A stretch of 64,000 nucleotides of DNA. Origin: Actinomadura madurae. GTDB taxonomy: Bacteria; Actinomycetota; Actinomycetes; Streptosporangiales; Streptosporangiaceae. The position numbers and the translations under genes are program-made. The notes under the pieces are model-generated. The model ran no database searches. It saw only the letters and a program-made list of their open reading frames with translations, and was not told where the DNA came from. Of the stretch, positions 23,922 through 32,010 are shown piece by piece. The DNA lies in NCBI RefSeq assembly GCF_900115095.1, contig NZ_FOVH01000019.1, positions 124,001 to 188,000 on the forward strand. Direction: 5' to 3'. Within the stretch, counting starts at the first letter, position 1, and every line of letters starts with the position of its first letter.

Positions 23922-24350
23922 TCAGGCGCCCTTCGCCCCGGCCGGGGGCGCGGTGAGCGCGTAGATCAGCAGGACGCACAGCGCGATCGTCAGCACCGAC
24001 CAGAGCGGGAACGCCTGCAGGAACGCCAGGTGCCCGATGGCGGCGAGGACGGCGAAGAAGACCCCCGTGGCGCGGGCCCACATCTTCCCGGACAGGATCG
24101 CGGCGCCGACGGCCATCTGGATGATCCCCAGGAACAGCCAGAACCAGCCCCACGCGGTGTAGTCGAACACCAGGATCCGGTTGTCGCCGACGAGGTAGTA
24201 GTCGTCGTTGAACAGGGCCACCAGGCCGTCGATGACATTGAACGCGCCCACCACGAACGCCAGCGTGCCGGCGAACGTCAGCCACCCGGACGTCCGGACC
24301 TCCCTGTGGGTCCCGGCCGTGCCCGTGCCGTGCGCCATCCTGGTCGTCAT
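23922..24350 (-). CDS. Four-TM membrane protein (DUF7144-like)
   Basis: 142 residues from ATG 24350, chosen because GGGAGG lies 6 nt upstream; a longer frame adds 41 Arg/Gly-rich residues without support. Four membrane segments: TFAGTLAFVVGAFNVIDGLVAL, WGWFWLFLGIIQMAVGAAIL, ATGVFFAVLAAIGHLAFL and PLWSVLTIALCVLLIYAL. The loop FNDDYYLVGDNRILVFDYTAWGW is the typical conserved motif of these actinobacterial proteins. Function unknown. Upstream (24351-24470) is AT-richer and likely promoter-bearing. Confidence 0.88.
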   Translation of the reverse strand: MTTRMAHGTGTAGTHREVRTSGWLTFAGTLAFVVGAFNVIDGLVALFNDDYYLVGDNRILVFDYTAWGWFWLFLGIIQMAVGAAILSGKMWARATGVFFAVLAAIGHLAFLQAFPLWSVLTIALCVLLIYALTAPPAGAKGA

Positions 24351-24576
24351 GAGACCTCCCCTCGTCGGGCCCGGATCACGTCGCTCGCCTATGCCGAAAG
24401 ATCCCCTTTGTCGCACTATGTACAAACCGTGACCGCGTCCCATTTGGCGCCCCCTTGAGCCAACCGTGCCCACCGTTTGGGCCCCGCCGCCCGGCGCCGG
24501 GCCGCCGGGCGAAACCCGATGCCCGTCCGGTCCGTCTCAAGATCGAATCACCGTCGCGACGAACCGGAGCCCCCTG

Positions 24577-25482
24577 ATGGACACCGCCGACTACCCGGGC
24601 CTGGCAGGCGAGATCGCCTCCATGGTGCACGGCTACCCCTACGCCGACCCGTCCGAGCTGCTCGGGCGGATCGGCGATGAGGTGAGCGCCGACCCGGCGG
24701 GCCCGCACGGCCGCGCCATGCTGGCGGCGCTGTGGGCGAGCCGCTGGTTCGTGCACTGGAAGATCAACGACCGCGGACTGGTCACGGCGCTGGCCGAGGC
24801 GGCCGAGCGCGCCGAGGCGGCGCTCACCGCCGCGGGCTGCGCGGGCGGGCACGAGCATCCCGATCCCGCCGACGCCTCCGACCCGGAGGGGATGGCCGCC
24901 CTGATCGAGATGATCGGCGGCTCGGACGACCGGGAGACCGTCGAGGCCGCCGCATGCCCGGGTCACCTCGCGCCCCTGGCCACCGACACGGCCTCCACGC
25001 TGCGGTCGACCCTCAGCGAACGGTTCGCCGCTCCCGAGACCGAGCACCTCGACGCCCGTTACCTCACCGCCGACGGCCGCACCGCGTTCGACCCCCTGAT
25101 CGGCGACCTGGAACGGCAGCGGTACAGCCAGGTCGACCTGCAGGCGCAGAACGCGGCGATCTGGTCGGCACGGCGGCTGCTCGCCGGTGCTCCCGAGGCC
25201 GAACGGCCCCGCCTGGCGATCGCGGTATGCCTGCTCGCCAAGCACTGCTACTGGAGCTCCACGGCACCCGGCATCGTCGGGCTCTACCGGGAGGCGCTGG
25301 CGACCGTCGACCGCGCACCGCGCGAGACGTCCTGCCCGCACGGCGAAGGCCATCGGCGCGTCAAGCTCGCCGCCCCGCCCCGCCCCGGGGTGCCGGACGA
25401 GCGCGGCGAGCTCTGCCCCCGCCGGGTCGCCGAGCAAGTACACGACATGCTCGAGTACACCCGTGACTACCTGGGGTCCTAG
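24577..25482 (+). CDS. Hypothetical cytoplasmic protein (301 aa)
   Basis: I do not recognise the family. ATG 24577 has CGGAGC 8 nt upstream and the sequence from here on is balanced globular protein, whereas the 37 in-frame codons before it look non-coding. Features: helical, acidic N-terminus; a Gly/His/Asp-rich loop (GCAGGHEHPDPADASDPEG); paired Trp motifs (LAALWASRWFVHWK and AKHCYWSS); C-terminal CPHGEGH. Several His/Cys could bind metal but there is no standard motif. No signal peptide or TM. Ends in a 4-nt convergent overlap with the methyltransferase gene. Confidence 0.7.
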   Translation: MDTADYPGLAGEIASMVHGYPYADPSELLGRIGDEVSADPAGPHGRAMLAALWASRWFVHWKINDRGLVTALAEAAERAEAALTAAGCAGGHEHPDPADASDPEGMAALIEMIGGSDDRETVEAAACPGHLAPLATDTASTLRSTLSERFAAPETEHLDARYLTADGRTAFDPLIGDLERQRYSQVDLQAQNAAIWSARRLLAGAPEAERPRLAIAVCLLAKHCYWSSTAPGIVGLYREALATVDRAPRETSCPHGEGHRRVKLAAPPRPGVPDERGELCPRRVAEQVHDMLEYTRDYLGS

Positions 25483-26270
25483 AGGGCCGTGCCCTTGATC
25501 GCCCATGCCGTCGCGGGGAGGGTGAGGGAACCGTCCGGGGCGAGGGGGAGGCGTTCCCGCAGGTGCTCGCGCAGCGTGCGCCGCCGCTCCTCGCTCAGGG
25601 ACGCGACGTATCCGGGGGCCGGGCCCTGGCCGCCCAGGAACGGCTCCCAGTAGTGGTCGAAGTCGGGGAACGCGGTCGGCACCTCGATCGCCTGGACGGT
25701 GACCCTGGTCAGCCCGGCGTCCGCCCAGAGGCGGGCCAGCGGCTCGGGGAGGCACATCGGGAAGCGGCGGCCCTCGTCCAGGCCGGCCGCCTCGGGGTCC
25801 AGGTCCGCGGCGGCGTCCCAGAAGTGGCGCAGCATCGCCATGCCGCCGGCGTAGTCCCACACGTACGCCGCGACCACACCGCCCGGGCTCGCGACCCGGG
25901 CGAACTCGGCGACAGCGCGCTCCGGGTCGGGGACGAAGTTGAGCGCCAGCCCGCTGACCACGGCGTCGACGCTCCGATCGGCCACCGGCAGCGCCCGCGC
26001 GTCACCGAGGTGGAAGACCGCCCGCTCATCGTCCACGCGCTCCCGCGCGCGGTGCAGGAAGCCTTCGGAGGGGTCCACGCCGACGACCTGGAGCGGATCG
26101 GCCATCGCCAGCACGGTGGCCGTCAGCACGCCGGTGCCGCAGCCGACGTCCAGCCATCGCCGGCCCGGCGGGACGCCCAGCCAGGGCACGAACGCCTCCG
26201 CGATCCGGCGGCTCCATCGGCCGATGTACCTCTCGTAGGCCTCGCCGGCGGACCACACGTGACCTCCCAT
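25479..26270 (-). CDS. SAM-dependent class I methyltransferase
   Basis: 263 residues. Motif I WLDVGCGTGVLTATVL, motif II VVGVDPSEGFLHRARER, motif III HLGDARALPVADRSVDAVVSGLALNFVPDPE and the post-motif SPGGVVAAYVWDYAGGM are those of the Methyltransf_11/25 group. Substrate is not predictable; relatives are annotated as ubiquinone/menaquinone-type or small-molecule methyltransferases. ATG 26270 lies 2 nt after the stop of the PLD-like gene, so the two form an operon. The C-terminal 40 residues (FLGGQGPAPGYVASLSEERR) are typical of this sub-group. Confidence 0.9.
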   Translation of the reverse strand: MGGHVWSAGEAYERYIGRWSRRIAEAFVPWLGVPPGRRWLDVGCGTGVLTATVLAMADPLQVVGVDPSEGFLHRARERVDDERAVFHLGDARALPVADRSVDAVVSGLALNFVPDPERAVAEFARVASPGGVVAAYVWDYAGGMAMLRHFWDAAADLDPEAAGLDEGRRFPMCLPEPLARLWADAGLTRVTVQAIEVPTAFPDFDHYWEPFLGGQGPAPGYVASLSEERRRTLREHLRERLPLAPDGSLTLPATAWAIKGTAL

Positions 26271-26272
26271 GG

Positions 26273-27373
26273 TCAGACCGGACGGGAGAGGTCGGTGATG
26301 ATGCGGGAGATCTCCTGGAGCGCGTACGACGCGATCTCGCGCTGGGCGGCCTCGGCGTCCTCGCGCGTCTCCTCCAGGTCGCCGATGACGATGATGTTCT
26401 CGTCGTTCAGCGTGGTGGCCGGGGCGGTGTAGTTGAAGCTGCCGGCGATCACCAGCCGCTCGTCGATGACCATCAGCTTGTGGTGCACCTTCCGCACGCC
26501 CGTGCCCGGCTTGTTGGCGAACAGCTCCACCCCGGCGGCCCTCAGCGGGTCGGTGGCGGCCCACGCCTGGGCGCCCTGACCGTTGTCGAGGACGCCGCGG
26601 AGGCGGGAGAGCGACGGCGCGAGGCGGATCATCGTGTCGTCGATGCCCGAGGACCGGGCGAAGGTGAACATCGCGAAGTCGACGCTCGCGGCGGCCTTGA
26701 GCATCTGCTTCATGATCTCCATCTCGGGTCCGTGCCGGGGCGCGAACAGCGGCTTGACCCGGACCCGGCCGAGCCGGAACTCCGCCGGCGTCGGCTCCAC
26801 GCGTTCGTGCAGGGCTCCGAACGTCCCCGAGCGCATCCGGAGGAACTCGGCGAGGTACAGATCGGCGGCGCGCCGCCCCCGCAGGACCAGGACGTGGTTG
26901 AGGTTGTTGCCCGCCTTCCCGCGCCCGCCGGGCGGGTTCGTGCCGGTGTCGGTGAGGGTGAAGTTCGCCGAGCCGGTCAGCACCGCCGCCGTCGGCTCGC
27001 CGGCGTCCCGGACGATGAACTTCTGGTGGAAGATCGCCGGGTTGAGGTCGGTGACGAGGTCCACGCCCGCGCGCAGCAGCGCGGCGTGGATGAGCCGGTT
27101 CTCCTCGTTGGCCCCGGCCGCCGCCCAGGGGTCCGCGGCCGGACGCTCCTCCCGCAGGTAGTCACCCTCCAGGATGATCTGGACGCGCACCCCGGACGCC
27201 CGCGCCGCCAGGAGGGCCTCGGCGATCGAGCGGGAGTCCAGCTCCTGCACCGCCACGCGCAGCGTGCGGCGGGCGCCCGCGACGAAGTCCCGGATGACGG
27301 CGTCCAGGTCGTCGGGCCCGCCGAGCACCGCGGGCCCCGCATGGAATTCGATGCCGCCAACCTGAATCGGCAT
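26273..27373 (-). CDS. Phospholipase D-like HKD-family protein
   Basis: 366 residues with two complete HKD motifs: FHQKFIVRD followed by GSANFT (His ~116, Lys ~118, Asp ~123) and VHHKLMVID followed by GSFNYT near residue 300. This pairing makes one active site of the PLD superfamily (phospholipases, cardiolipin synthases, nucleases). No signal peptide or TM, so a cytosolic phosphodiesterase or nuclease is more likely than a membrane lipid synthase. I take ATG 27373, with GGGGGCGG just upstream, over the in-frame GTG at 27391. Co-transcribed with the methyltransferase (2-nt gap). PLD-type nucleases occur in DNA repair and defence, but nothing here decides. Confidence 0.88.
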   Translation of the reverse strand: MPIQVGGIEFHAGPAVLGGPDDLDAVIRDFVAGARRTLRVAVQELDSRSIAEALLAARASGVRVQIILEGDYLREERPAADPWAAAGANEENRLIHAALLRAGVDLVTDLNPAIFHQKFIVRDAGEPTAAVLTGSANFTLTDTGTNPPGGRGKAGNNLNHVLVLRGRRAADLYLAEFLRMRSGTFGALHERVEPTPAEFRLGRVRVKPLFAPRHGPEMEIMKQMLKAAASVDFAMFTFARSSGIDDTMIRLAPSLSRLRGVLDNGQGAQAWAATDPLRAAGVELFANKPGTGVRKVHHKLMVIDERLVIAGSFNYTAPATTLNDENIIVIGDLEETREDAEAAQREIASYALQEISRIITDLSRPV

Positions 27374-27440
27374 AACCGCCCCCAAATCCACGACAGTCCC
27401 CGCGAACCAGGCATACCCACTTTCCCGGGAGGCGGTGCCG

Positions 27441-28391
27441 TCAGTGCGGCGGGGCCACGCGCTTGGTGTAGCCGGTGACCACGGCGGTCTCGACGTGATC
27501 GATGCCGTCCAGGGCCCCGAGCCGGTCGCTCAGGTACGTGAACAGGGCGTTCTCGTCGCGGCAGACGGCGATGGCCAGCAGGTTGTGCGTCCCGGTGATC
27601 GCGCCGACGAACGCGGCCTCCGGATCGGCGGCGAGGGAGCGGGCGACGTCCGCGAGCCGGGACGGGCTGACGGCCAGCCACAGCAGGCACTGGACGGTGT
27701 AGCCCAGCACCGCCGGGTCGACCTCGACGTCGAACCGGACCGTCCGGGAGCGACGCAGTTCGTCCAGCCGGCGGCGGACCGCCGACTCCGACCAGCCGGT
27801 CTGGCGGGCGAGGCGCGGATAGGCGGCACGGCCGTCCGCGGCCAGGGACGGCAGCAGCCGCCGGTCGAGGTCGGTCGGCGCGGCCGGCGCCGCCGCGCCG
27901 GAGACCGGCGGCCGGAGCGCGGCGATCTGGTCCCCGTCGAGGGCGGACGTCCGGCCCGACCAGCGGTGGTCCATCAGATGGCGGAGCAACCGGTGGGCGT
28001 CCACCGCGAGGACGCGCGGGTGCCGGGCGAGCGGCGCCAGCGGGGCGGGACGCCCCGCCGGGGCGCGCAGGACGCAGGCGATCTCCGTGCCGCTCGTCAG
28101 GACGGTGACCCAGCAGGTGTCCGGACGCCGCGCCAGGGCCCCGGCCAGCGCGGCGGCACCGGCGGGCCGCACGCGCAACCGCACCAGCCACTCGGCGAGG
28201 CCGATGTCCCGGCTGCTGACGTTCGCGGTGACACGGGCGGTTCCGGTGGCGCGCAGCCGCGCGAAGCGGCGGGCCACCGTGCGGTCGGAGACGCCGAGCA
28301 CCTCGGCGATCCTGGCGAAGGGCGCCCGGCCGTCGAGATGCAGCGCGTGCAGCAGCCGCAGGTCGAGCGGGTCCAGCGTGACCGAATCCAC
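27441..28391 (-). CDS. Lrp/AsnC-family regulator with tandem HTH-sensor units
   Basis: 316 residues, double the usual ~150 of Lrp proteins. Unit 1: LDPLDLRLLHALHLDGRAPFARIAEVLGVSDRTVARRF (winged HTH) plus a RAM-like region. Unit 2: TDLDRRLLPSLAADGRAAYPRLARQTGWSESAVRRRLDEL plus an AsnC ligand domain ending THNLLAIAVCRDENALFTYL. Such two-headed AsnC regulators are common in actinomycetes and sense amino acids or small effectors. It is divergent from the VOC protein gene at 28478 (87-bp spacer), the likely target. GTG start. Confidence 0.9.
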   Translation of the reverse strand: MDSVTLDPLDLRLLHALHLDGRAPFARIAEVLGVSDRTVARRFARLRATGTARVTANVSSRDIGLAEWLVRLRVRPAGAAALAGALARRPDTCWVTVLTSGTEIACVLRAPAGRPAPLAPLARHPRVLAVDAHRLLRHLMDHRWSGRTSALDGDQIAALRPPVSGAAAPAAPTDLDRRLLPSLAADGRAAYPRLARQTGWSESAVRRRLDELRRSRTVRFDVEVDPAVLGYTVQCLLWLAVSPSRLADVARSLAADPEAAFVGAITGTHNLLAIAVCRDENALFTYLSDRLGALDGIDHVETAVVTGYTKRVAPPH

Positions 28392-28477
28392 CCGATGATG
28401 GTATTTCGATGTCGGATCCCGGCGTCTCCGGCCGTCGGACGGGACCGGGCCGGGCCGGGCACCCCACCATCGGTGCC

Positions 28478-29353
28478 ATGACCAGCGACATCCATGGTTT
28501 CCATCACACCGGCATCCTGACCCGCGACCTCGACGCCCTGGAGCGCACTTACACAGGGTTCGGCTTCACCCTGAGCCCCCGATCCCGGCACCTGCTCAAC
28601 GAGCGGCCCGGCGAGCCGCCGGTGCCCGGGTGCACGGCCAACCGGTGCGCGCTGTTCGGCAACGCCTACATCGAACTGCTCGGCATCGTGGACGAGTCGG
28701 CGCCCGACCCCTGGCACACCAAGGCGATCGCGGACGAGTACGAGGGCTTCCGGCTGCTGAACTTCGACACCGCCGACGCCGAGGCCACCGACGGAAGGCT
28801 GACCGGGCTCGGCCTGCGCACCTCCGGCGTCCTCGACCTGGAACGCGACGTCGCCACCGCGGACGGGACCCGCACCCTGCGCGCCCGCGCCGTGCACCTG
28901 GACCCGCGCTCGACCCCCGAGGCGTACGTCGGCATCGCGCAGCACCTCGACCGCGAGTACGTCCACCAGGCGCGCTACCTCGCCCACGCCAACGGGGCGC
29001 GCGCCCTGGAGGCGGTGCTGATCGTGGTGGACGACTCCGCGCACGAGCCGATCACCGCCCGGTACGCGGACGTGCTGGCGTGCACGCCGCGGCGGCAGGG
29101 CCCGCTCACGGTGCTGGACCTGGCGGACGGGCGGCTGGAGATCCTCCGGGCGTCCGACGCCGGGGAGGTGCTGCCCGGCGAACCCGTCCCGGCCCCGTCC
29201 TACCTGGCCGCCATGACCATCCGGGTCGACGACGCGGACGCCGCCCGCGCGCTGATCGAGGACGGCGGCACCGGGACCAGGCCGGCCGGCGACGGCTTCG
29301 CCGTGTCCGCCCGGGACGCGCACGGCGCCGCCCTGATCTTCACCGCCTCATGA
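28478..29353 (+). CDS. VOC-superfamily (glyoxalase-like) protein
   Basis: 291 residues from ATG 28478. Starts with IHGFHHTGILTRDLDALERTYTGFGFTL, the first VOC module with a metal-ligand-type His. A second module follows around FDTADAEATDGRLTGLG and third-quarter strands (TIRVDDADAARALIEDGG); the Glu of YIELLGIVDE is a probable metal ligand. Resembles the glyoxalase_3/PhnB-like or catechol-dioxygenase-like actinobacterial VOC proteins. Reaction unknown. ATG of the following esterase remnant overlaps its stop (ATGA), so they were one operon, probably controlled by the divergent Lrp protein. Confidence 0.82.
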   Translation: MTSDIHGFHHTGILTRDLDALERTYTGFGFTLSPRSRHLLNERPGEPPVPGCTANRCALFGNAYIELLGIVDESAPDPWHTKAIADEYEGFRLLNFDTADAEATDGRLTGLGLRTSGVLDLERDVATADGTRTLRARAVHLDPRSTPEAYVGIAQHLDREYVHQARYLAHANGARALEAVLIVVDDSAHEPITARYADVLACTPRRQGPLTVLDLADGRLEILRASDAGEVLPGEPVPAPSYLAAMTIRVDDADAARALIEDGGTGTRPAGDGFAVSARDAHGAALIFTAS

Positions 29354-29911
29354 TCGCCGAGACCGTGGCGGGCCGGGTGCGCGGCGTCGCCGCCGGCCCG
29401 GTCACCGCCTACCTCGGCATCCCCTACGCGGAGGCCGGCCGGTTCGCCGCGCCCCGTCCCGTCCGGCCGTGGGCGGGCGTGCGGGACGCCTCCGCGCCCG
29501 GCCCCGCCGCACCGCAACCGCCGTCCCGCCTGGAGCGCGTGATGGGCGGCTTCGACGTCCCGCAGGACGAGCGGTGCCTGTCGCTGAACGTGTGGCGGCC
29601 ACCGGGGGACGGGCATCCGGTCCTGATCTTCCTTCATGGCGGCGGCTTCACCAGCGGCACTCGCCGGCGGCGGTGCCGCACCCTGGCTGTACGGCTTCGA
29701 CTGGCGCCCGGAGCACGGCCCGTTCGGCGCCTGCCACTGCATCGAGCTGCCGTTCGTCCTCGGCTCGGCGGCGGCGTGGCGGGACGCGCCCATGCTCGCC
29801 GGCGAGTTGCCGCCCGGCCTCGTCCGCCGGGTCCGGCGCGTGTGGACGTCCTTCGCCCGCGACGGCGACCCGGGTTGGGAGCGCGGCACCACGCACCGCT
29901 TCACCGGCTGA
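29350..29911 (+). pseudogene. Type-B carboxylesterase gene with internal deletion and frameshift
   Basis: The first ~100 codons from ATG 29350 encode a normal carboxylesterase/lipase N-terminus (GRVRGVAAGPVTAYLGIPYAE, DERCLSLNVWRPPG, LIFLHGGGFTSG oxyanion motif). From about 29655 that frame turns to Arg-rich noise. A different frame (from ~29660 to 29911) encodes a normal esterase C-terminus (PWLYGFDWRPEH, GACHCIELPFVLG, WTSFARDGDPGWE). About 270-300 residues between them, including the GESAGG nucleophile elbow and the catalytic acid, are missing. This is an internal deletion that also shifted the frame, so no active enzyme is made. Confidence 0.85.
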
Positions 29912-29962
29912 CCCGTCCGGCCGGGCGCCGTGACATCGTGTACCGCGTCAGGAGGTGGGGTC

Positions 29963-30625
29963 GTGGCCAAGGCGGTCGAGACGGCGTACGCGGTGATCCG
30001 CGCCGGGATCGTGTCGGGCGAGTTCGCCCGGGGCGACCGGCTGCGGGAGGCCGAGCTGGCCGAGCGCGTCGGCGTCTCGCGGACGCCGATCCGGGAGGCC
30101 CTGCGCCGGCTGGACTCCGAGGGGCTGGTCGACTTCGTCCCGAACCGGGGCGCCCGGGTGACGGCGTGGACCGAGCGGGAGCTGGACGAGTTGTACGAGG
30201 CCCGCGCCCTGCTGGAGAGCTACGCGGCGAAGCTGGCGGCGTCCCGGATCAAGCGGGAGCAGCTCGCCCGGCTCCGCGAGCTGGCCGCGGAGATGAAGGC
30301 GCTCGCCGGCGCCGAGGGCCCGGCGGCCGACCGGCTCACCGAGCTGAACGGGGAGTTCCACCTCACGATCGCCGCCGCCGGAGGGAACGGGCACATCGAG
30401 ACGCTGATCCGCGGGTTCATCGACGTGCCGCTCGTCCACCGCACGTTCCGGCGGTACGCGCCGGACCGGCTGCGCGCCAGCATGTTCCACCACGACGAGC
30501 TGATCGAGGCGCTGGCCGCCGGGGACGGCGACTGGGCGGAGGCCGTGATGCGCTCGCACATCCTCGCCGCCCGGACCACCGTGCACAGCCTCGGAATGTC
30601 CGCCGGCCTCCCCGACGAGCCCTGA
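29963..30625 (+). CDS. GntR-family regulator (FadR/FCD subfamily)
   Basis: 220 residues from GTG 29963, with AGGAGG 7 nt upstream. N-terminal winged HTH: AYAVIRAGIVSGEFARGDRLREAELAERVGVSRTPIREALRRLDSEGLV. The C-terminal FCD domain has helices with ELYEARALLESYAA, LNGEFHLTIAAAGGN and ASMFHHDELIEALAAGD; the Asn/His/His pattern of FCD metal-binding proteins is visible (NGEFH, HHDELI). Usually controls a nearby acid or sugar-acid catabolic operon; the adjacent VOC/esterase genes are candidates. Convergent with a methyltransferase (17-nt gap). Confidence 0.92.
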   Translation: MAKAVETAYAVIRAGIVSGEFARGDRLREAELAERVGVSRTPIREALRRLDSEGLVDFVPNRGARVTAWTERELDELYEARALLESYAAKLAASRIKREQLARLRELAAEMKALAGAEGPAADRLTELNGEFHLTIAAAGGNGHIETLIRGFIDVPLVHRTFRRYAPDRLRASMFHHDELIEALAAGDGDWAEAVMRSHILAARTTVHSLGMSAGLPDEP

Positions 30626-30642
30626 CCCTCCCCGGCGGGTGA

Positions 30643-31356
30643 TCAGCTTGGCTTGCGGGCGAGGAGGAGGCGGAAGCGGGGGCCGCCGTCGTCGCGCCGG
30701 CCGAGCATGGGTAGCGGGGTCGTCGTCACGGTGAAACCGGCCTCGGCCAGGTCGTCGCGGACCGCGTGCAGGGGACAGGTCCGGTAGTACATGACGAACG
30801 GTGGACGCCACACGGCGTTCCGGATGCGCATGGCCAGGTCGAACCCGAGCAGCGCCCAGTACCAGGCCGACCCGACATGTGGTGGCGCGCCGATCGGGAA
30901 CGCGAACAGGCCGCCGGGCCGCAGCGCGCGATACACCCCGGCGAACACCGCGGACCGCTCGGCGGGCAGGAAGTGCCCGAGCGCTCCGAAGGTGACCGCG
31001 AGGTCGAAGTCCTCGGCGAAGGGCAGCGCCCGGACGTCGGCGCGTACCCACTCGGCGTCCGGGTGCGCCCGGCGGGCCTGCGCGAGCATCCCGGCGCTGA
31101 AGTCGACGCCGGTGATCCGTCCGTGGCACAGCGGTTCGAGGACCTGCATGCCGGCACCTGTCCCGCAGCACACGTCCACCCCCTGGCCGAACGGCCCGAA
31201 CGGACGCAGCGCGTCGGCGGTGGCGCCGAGAATGCTTTCGGGGGTGCGAAAGGGCGTGTGGTCGAACTTCGGAGCGAGCAGGTCGTAGCCCCGCTCGACC
31301 GAGGACAACGCCTGAACCGTCAGCTCGCGCAGAGAAGGCCCTTGAGTGGAGAACAC
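30643..31356 (-). CDS. SAM-dependent methyltransferase
   Basis: 237 residues. Motif I VDVCCGTGAGMQVLEPL, motif II ITGVDFSAGMLAQARRAHP, then VRADVRALPFAEDFDLAVTFGALGHFL and RPGGLFAFPIG. In motif I, DVCCGTG is a normal variant of D-x-G-x-G-x-G. The C-terminus (FRLLLARKP) is typical of actinobacterial class I methyltransferases with unknown small-molecule or quinone substrates. GTG start; lies 9 nt after the TetR gene at 31366 on the same strand, so probably read from the same auto-regulated TetR promoter. Confidence 0.88.
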   Translation of the reverse strand: MFSTQGPSLRELTVQALSSVERGYDLLAPKFDHTPFRTPESILGATADALRPFGPFGQGVDVCCGTGAGMQVLEPLCHGRITGVDFSAGMLAQARRAHPDAEWVRADVRALPFAEDFDLAVTFGALGHFLPAERSAVFAGVYRALRPGGLFAFPIGAPPHVGSAWYWALLGFDLAMRIRNAVWRPPFVMYYRTCPLHAVRDDLAEAGFTVTTTPLPMLGRRDDGGPRFRLLLARKPS

Positions 31357-31365
31357 CGCCCAAGG

Positions 31366-31959
31366 CTACGGCCCCGGCCGGGCGTTCCCTTGATCGAGGA
31401 GTTTCGCGATGCCGAACTCGAACCGCTCGTCGAAGGATTCCTCGGCCAGGACGGGAAACACGCGCTGGAGTGCTGGGCGCCGTCCCACAGCGAGATCGCG
31501 GATGGAACGGTCGGGAAGCGCCTGCTCCTCCTGGGTCAGCCCGAGGACGAGGTAGATGAGGCTCCAGCACGTCCAGGCCGCTTCGCGGTCGGGCAGGCCG
31601 CCGTCGAGCAGCGCCGCGACGAGCGCCTCGGCGATGTCCAGGGTCGCCGGCTCGGCGGCGTACGTGCCGGCCACCACGGCGGCGCCGTCGCGGTGGGCCA
31701 GCAGGGCGCGCCGGTAGCGACGGGCGATCTCGGCCGCGCGTTCGCGCCAGTGCTCCGGCAGGCCGTCGAGCGAGACGCCGGCGACGATCGCGTCGGCCAT
31801 CAGCTCCTCCAGCCGGGCCTTGCTCTTGACGTGCCAGAGGACGGTGTTCATCCGCACGCCGAGGCGCCGCGCGATGGCGCGCATGGAGACCTCTCCGGCG
31901 CCGTGCTCGTCGAGGACCTGCAGGGCGGCCCGCACCGCGTCCGCTTGACTCTTGGTCAC
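31366..31959 (-). CDS. TetR-family repressor (TetR_C type)
   Basis: 197 residues. N-terminal HTH: AVRAALQVLDEHGAGEVSMRAIARRLGVRMNTVLWHVKSKARLEELMAD. The C-terminal domain is of the TetR class C type (RYRRALLAHRDGAAVVAGTY). Divergent from the FAD monooxygenase. Its GTG start codon lies within a 15-bp near-perfect palindrome (31952-31966), and a perfect copy sits at 31986-32000, so it almost certainly represses both its own operon and the monooxygenase. The arrangement is the classic TetR/efflux-or-monooxygenase pair that responds to the enzyme's substrate. Confidence 0.92.
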   Translation of the reverse strand: MTKSQADAVRAALQVLDEHGAGEVSMRAIARRLGVRMNTVLWHVKSKARLEELMADAIVAGVSLDGLPEHWRERAAEIARRYRRALLAHRDGAAVVAGTYAAEPATLDIAEALVAALLDGGLPDREAAWTCWSLIYLVLGLTQEEQALPDRSIRDLAVGRRPALQRVFPVLAEESFDERFEFGIAKLLDQGNARPGP

Positions 31960-31966
31960 TGACCTA
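31952..31966. promoter_or_regulatory. TetR operator copy 1 (imperfect)
   Basis: TTGGTCACTGACCTA matches the palindrome TTGGTCA-N-TGACCAA at 13 of 15 positions. It overlaps the TetR gene start codon (complement of 31957-31959), so binding would directly block its expression. Confidence 0.75.
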
Positions 31967-31985
31967 CTCTAATGGCCGGACGGTA

Positions 31986-32000
31986 TTGGTCAGTGACCAA
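31986..32000. promoter_or_regulatory. TetR operator copy 2 (perfect 15-bp palindrome)
   Basis: TTGGTCAGTGACCAA is perfectly symmetric about its central G. Centre-to-centre distance to copy 1 is 34 bp. It ends just before the monooxygenase ribosome site (GGGAGG at 32001), so it would block transcription or initiation of that gene. Confidence 0.8.
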
Positions 32001-32010
32001 GGGAGGTTCG

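Noticed and set aside
21599..23956. Plus-strand alternative frame over the GH97 gene
   Set aside because: Arg/Pro-rich shadow frame with no ribosome site; the GH97 frame has all catalytic residues.
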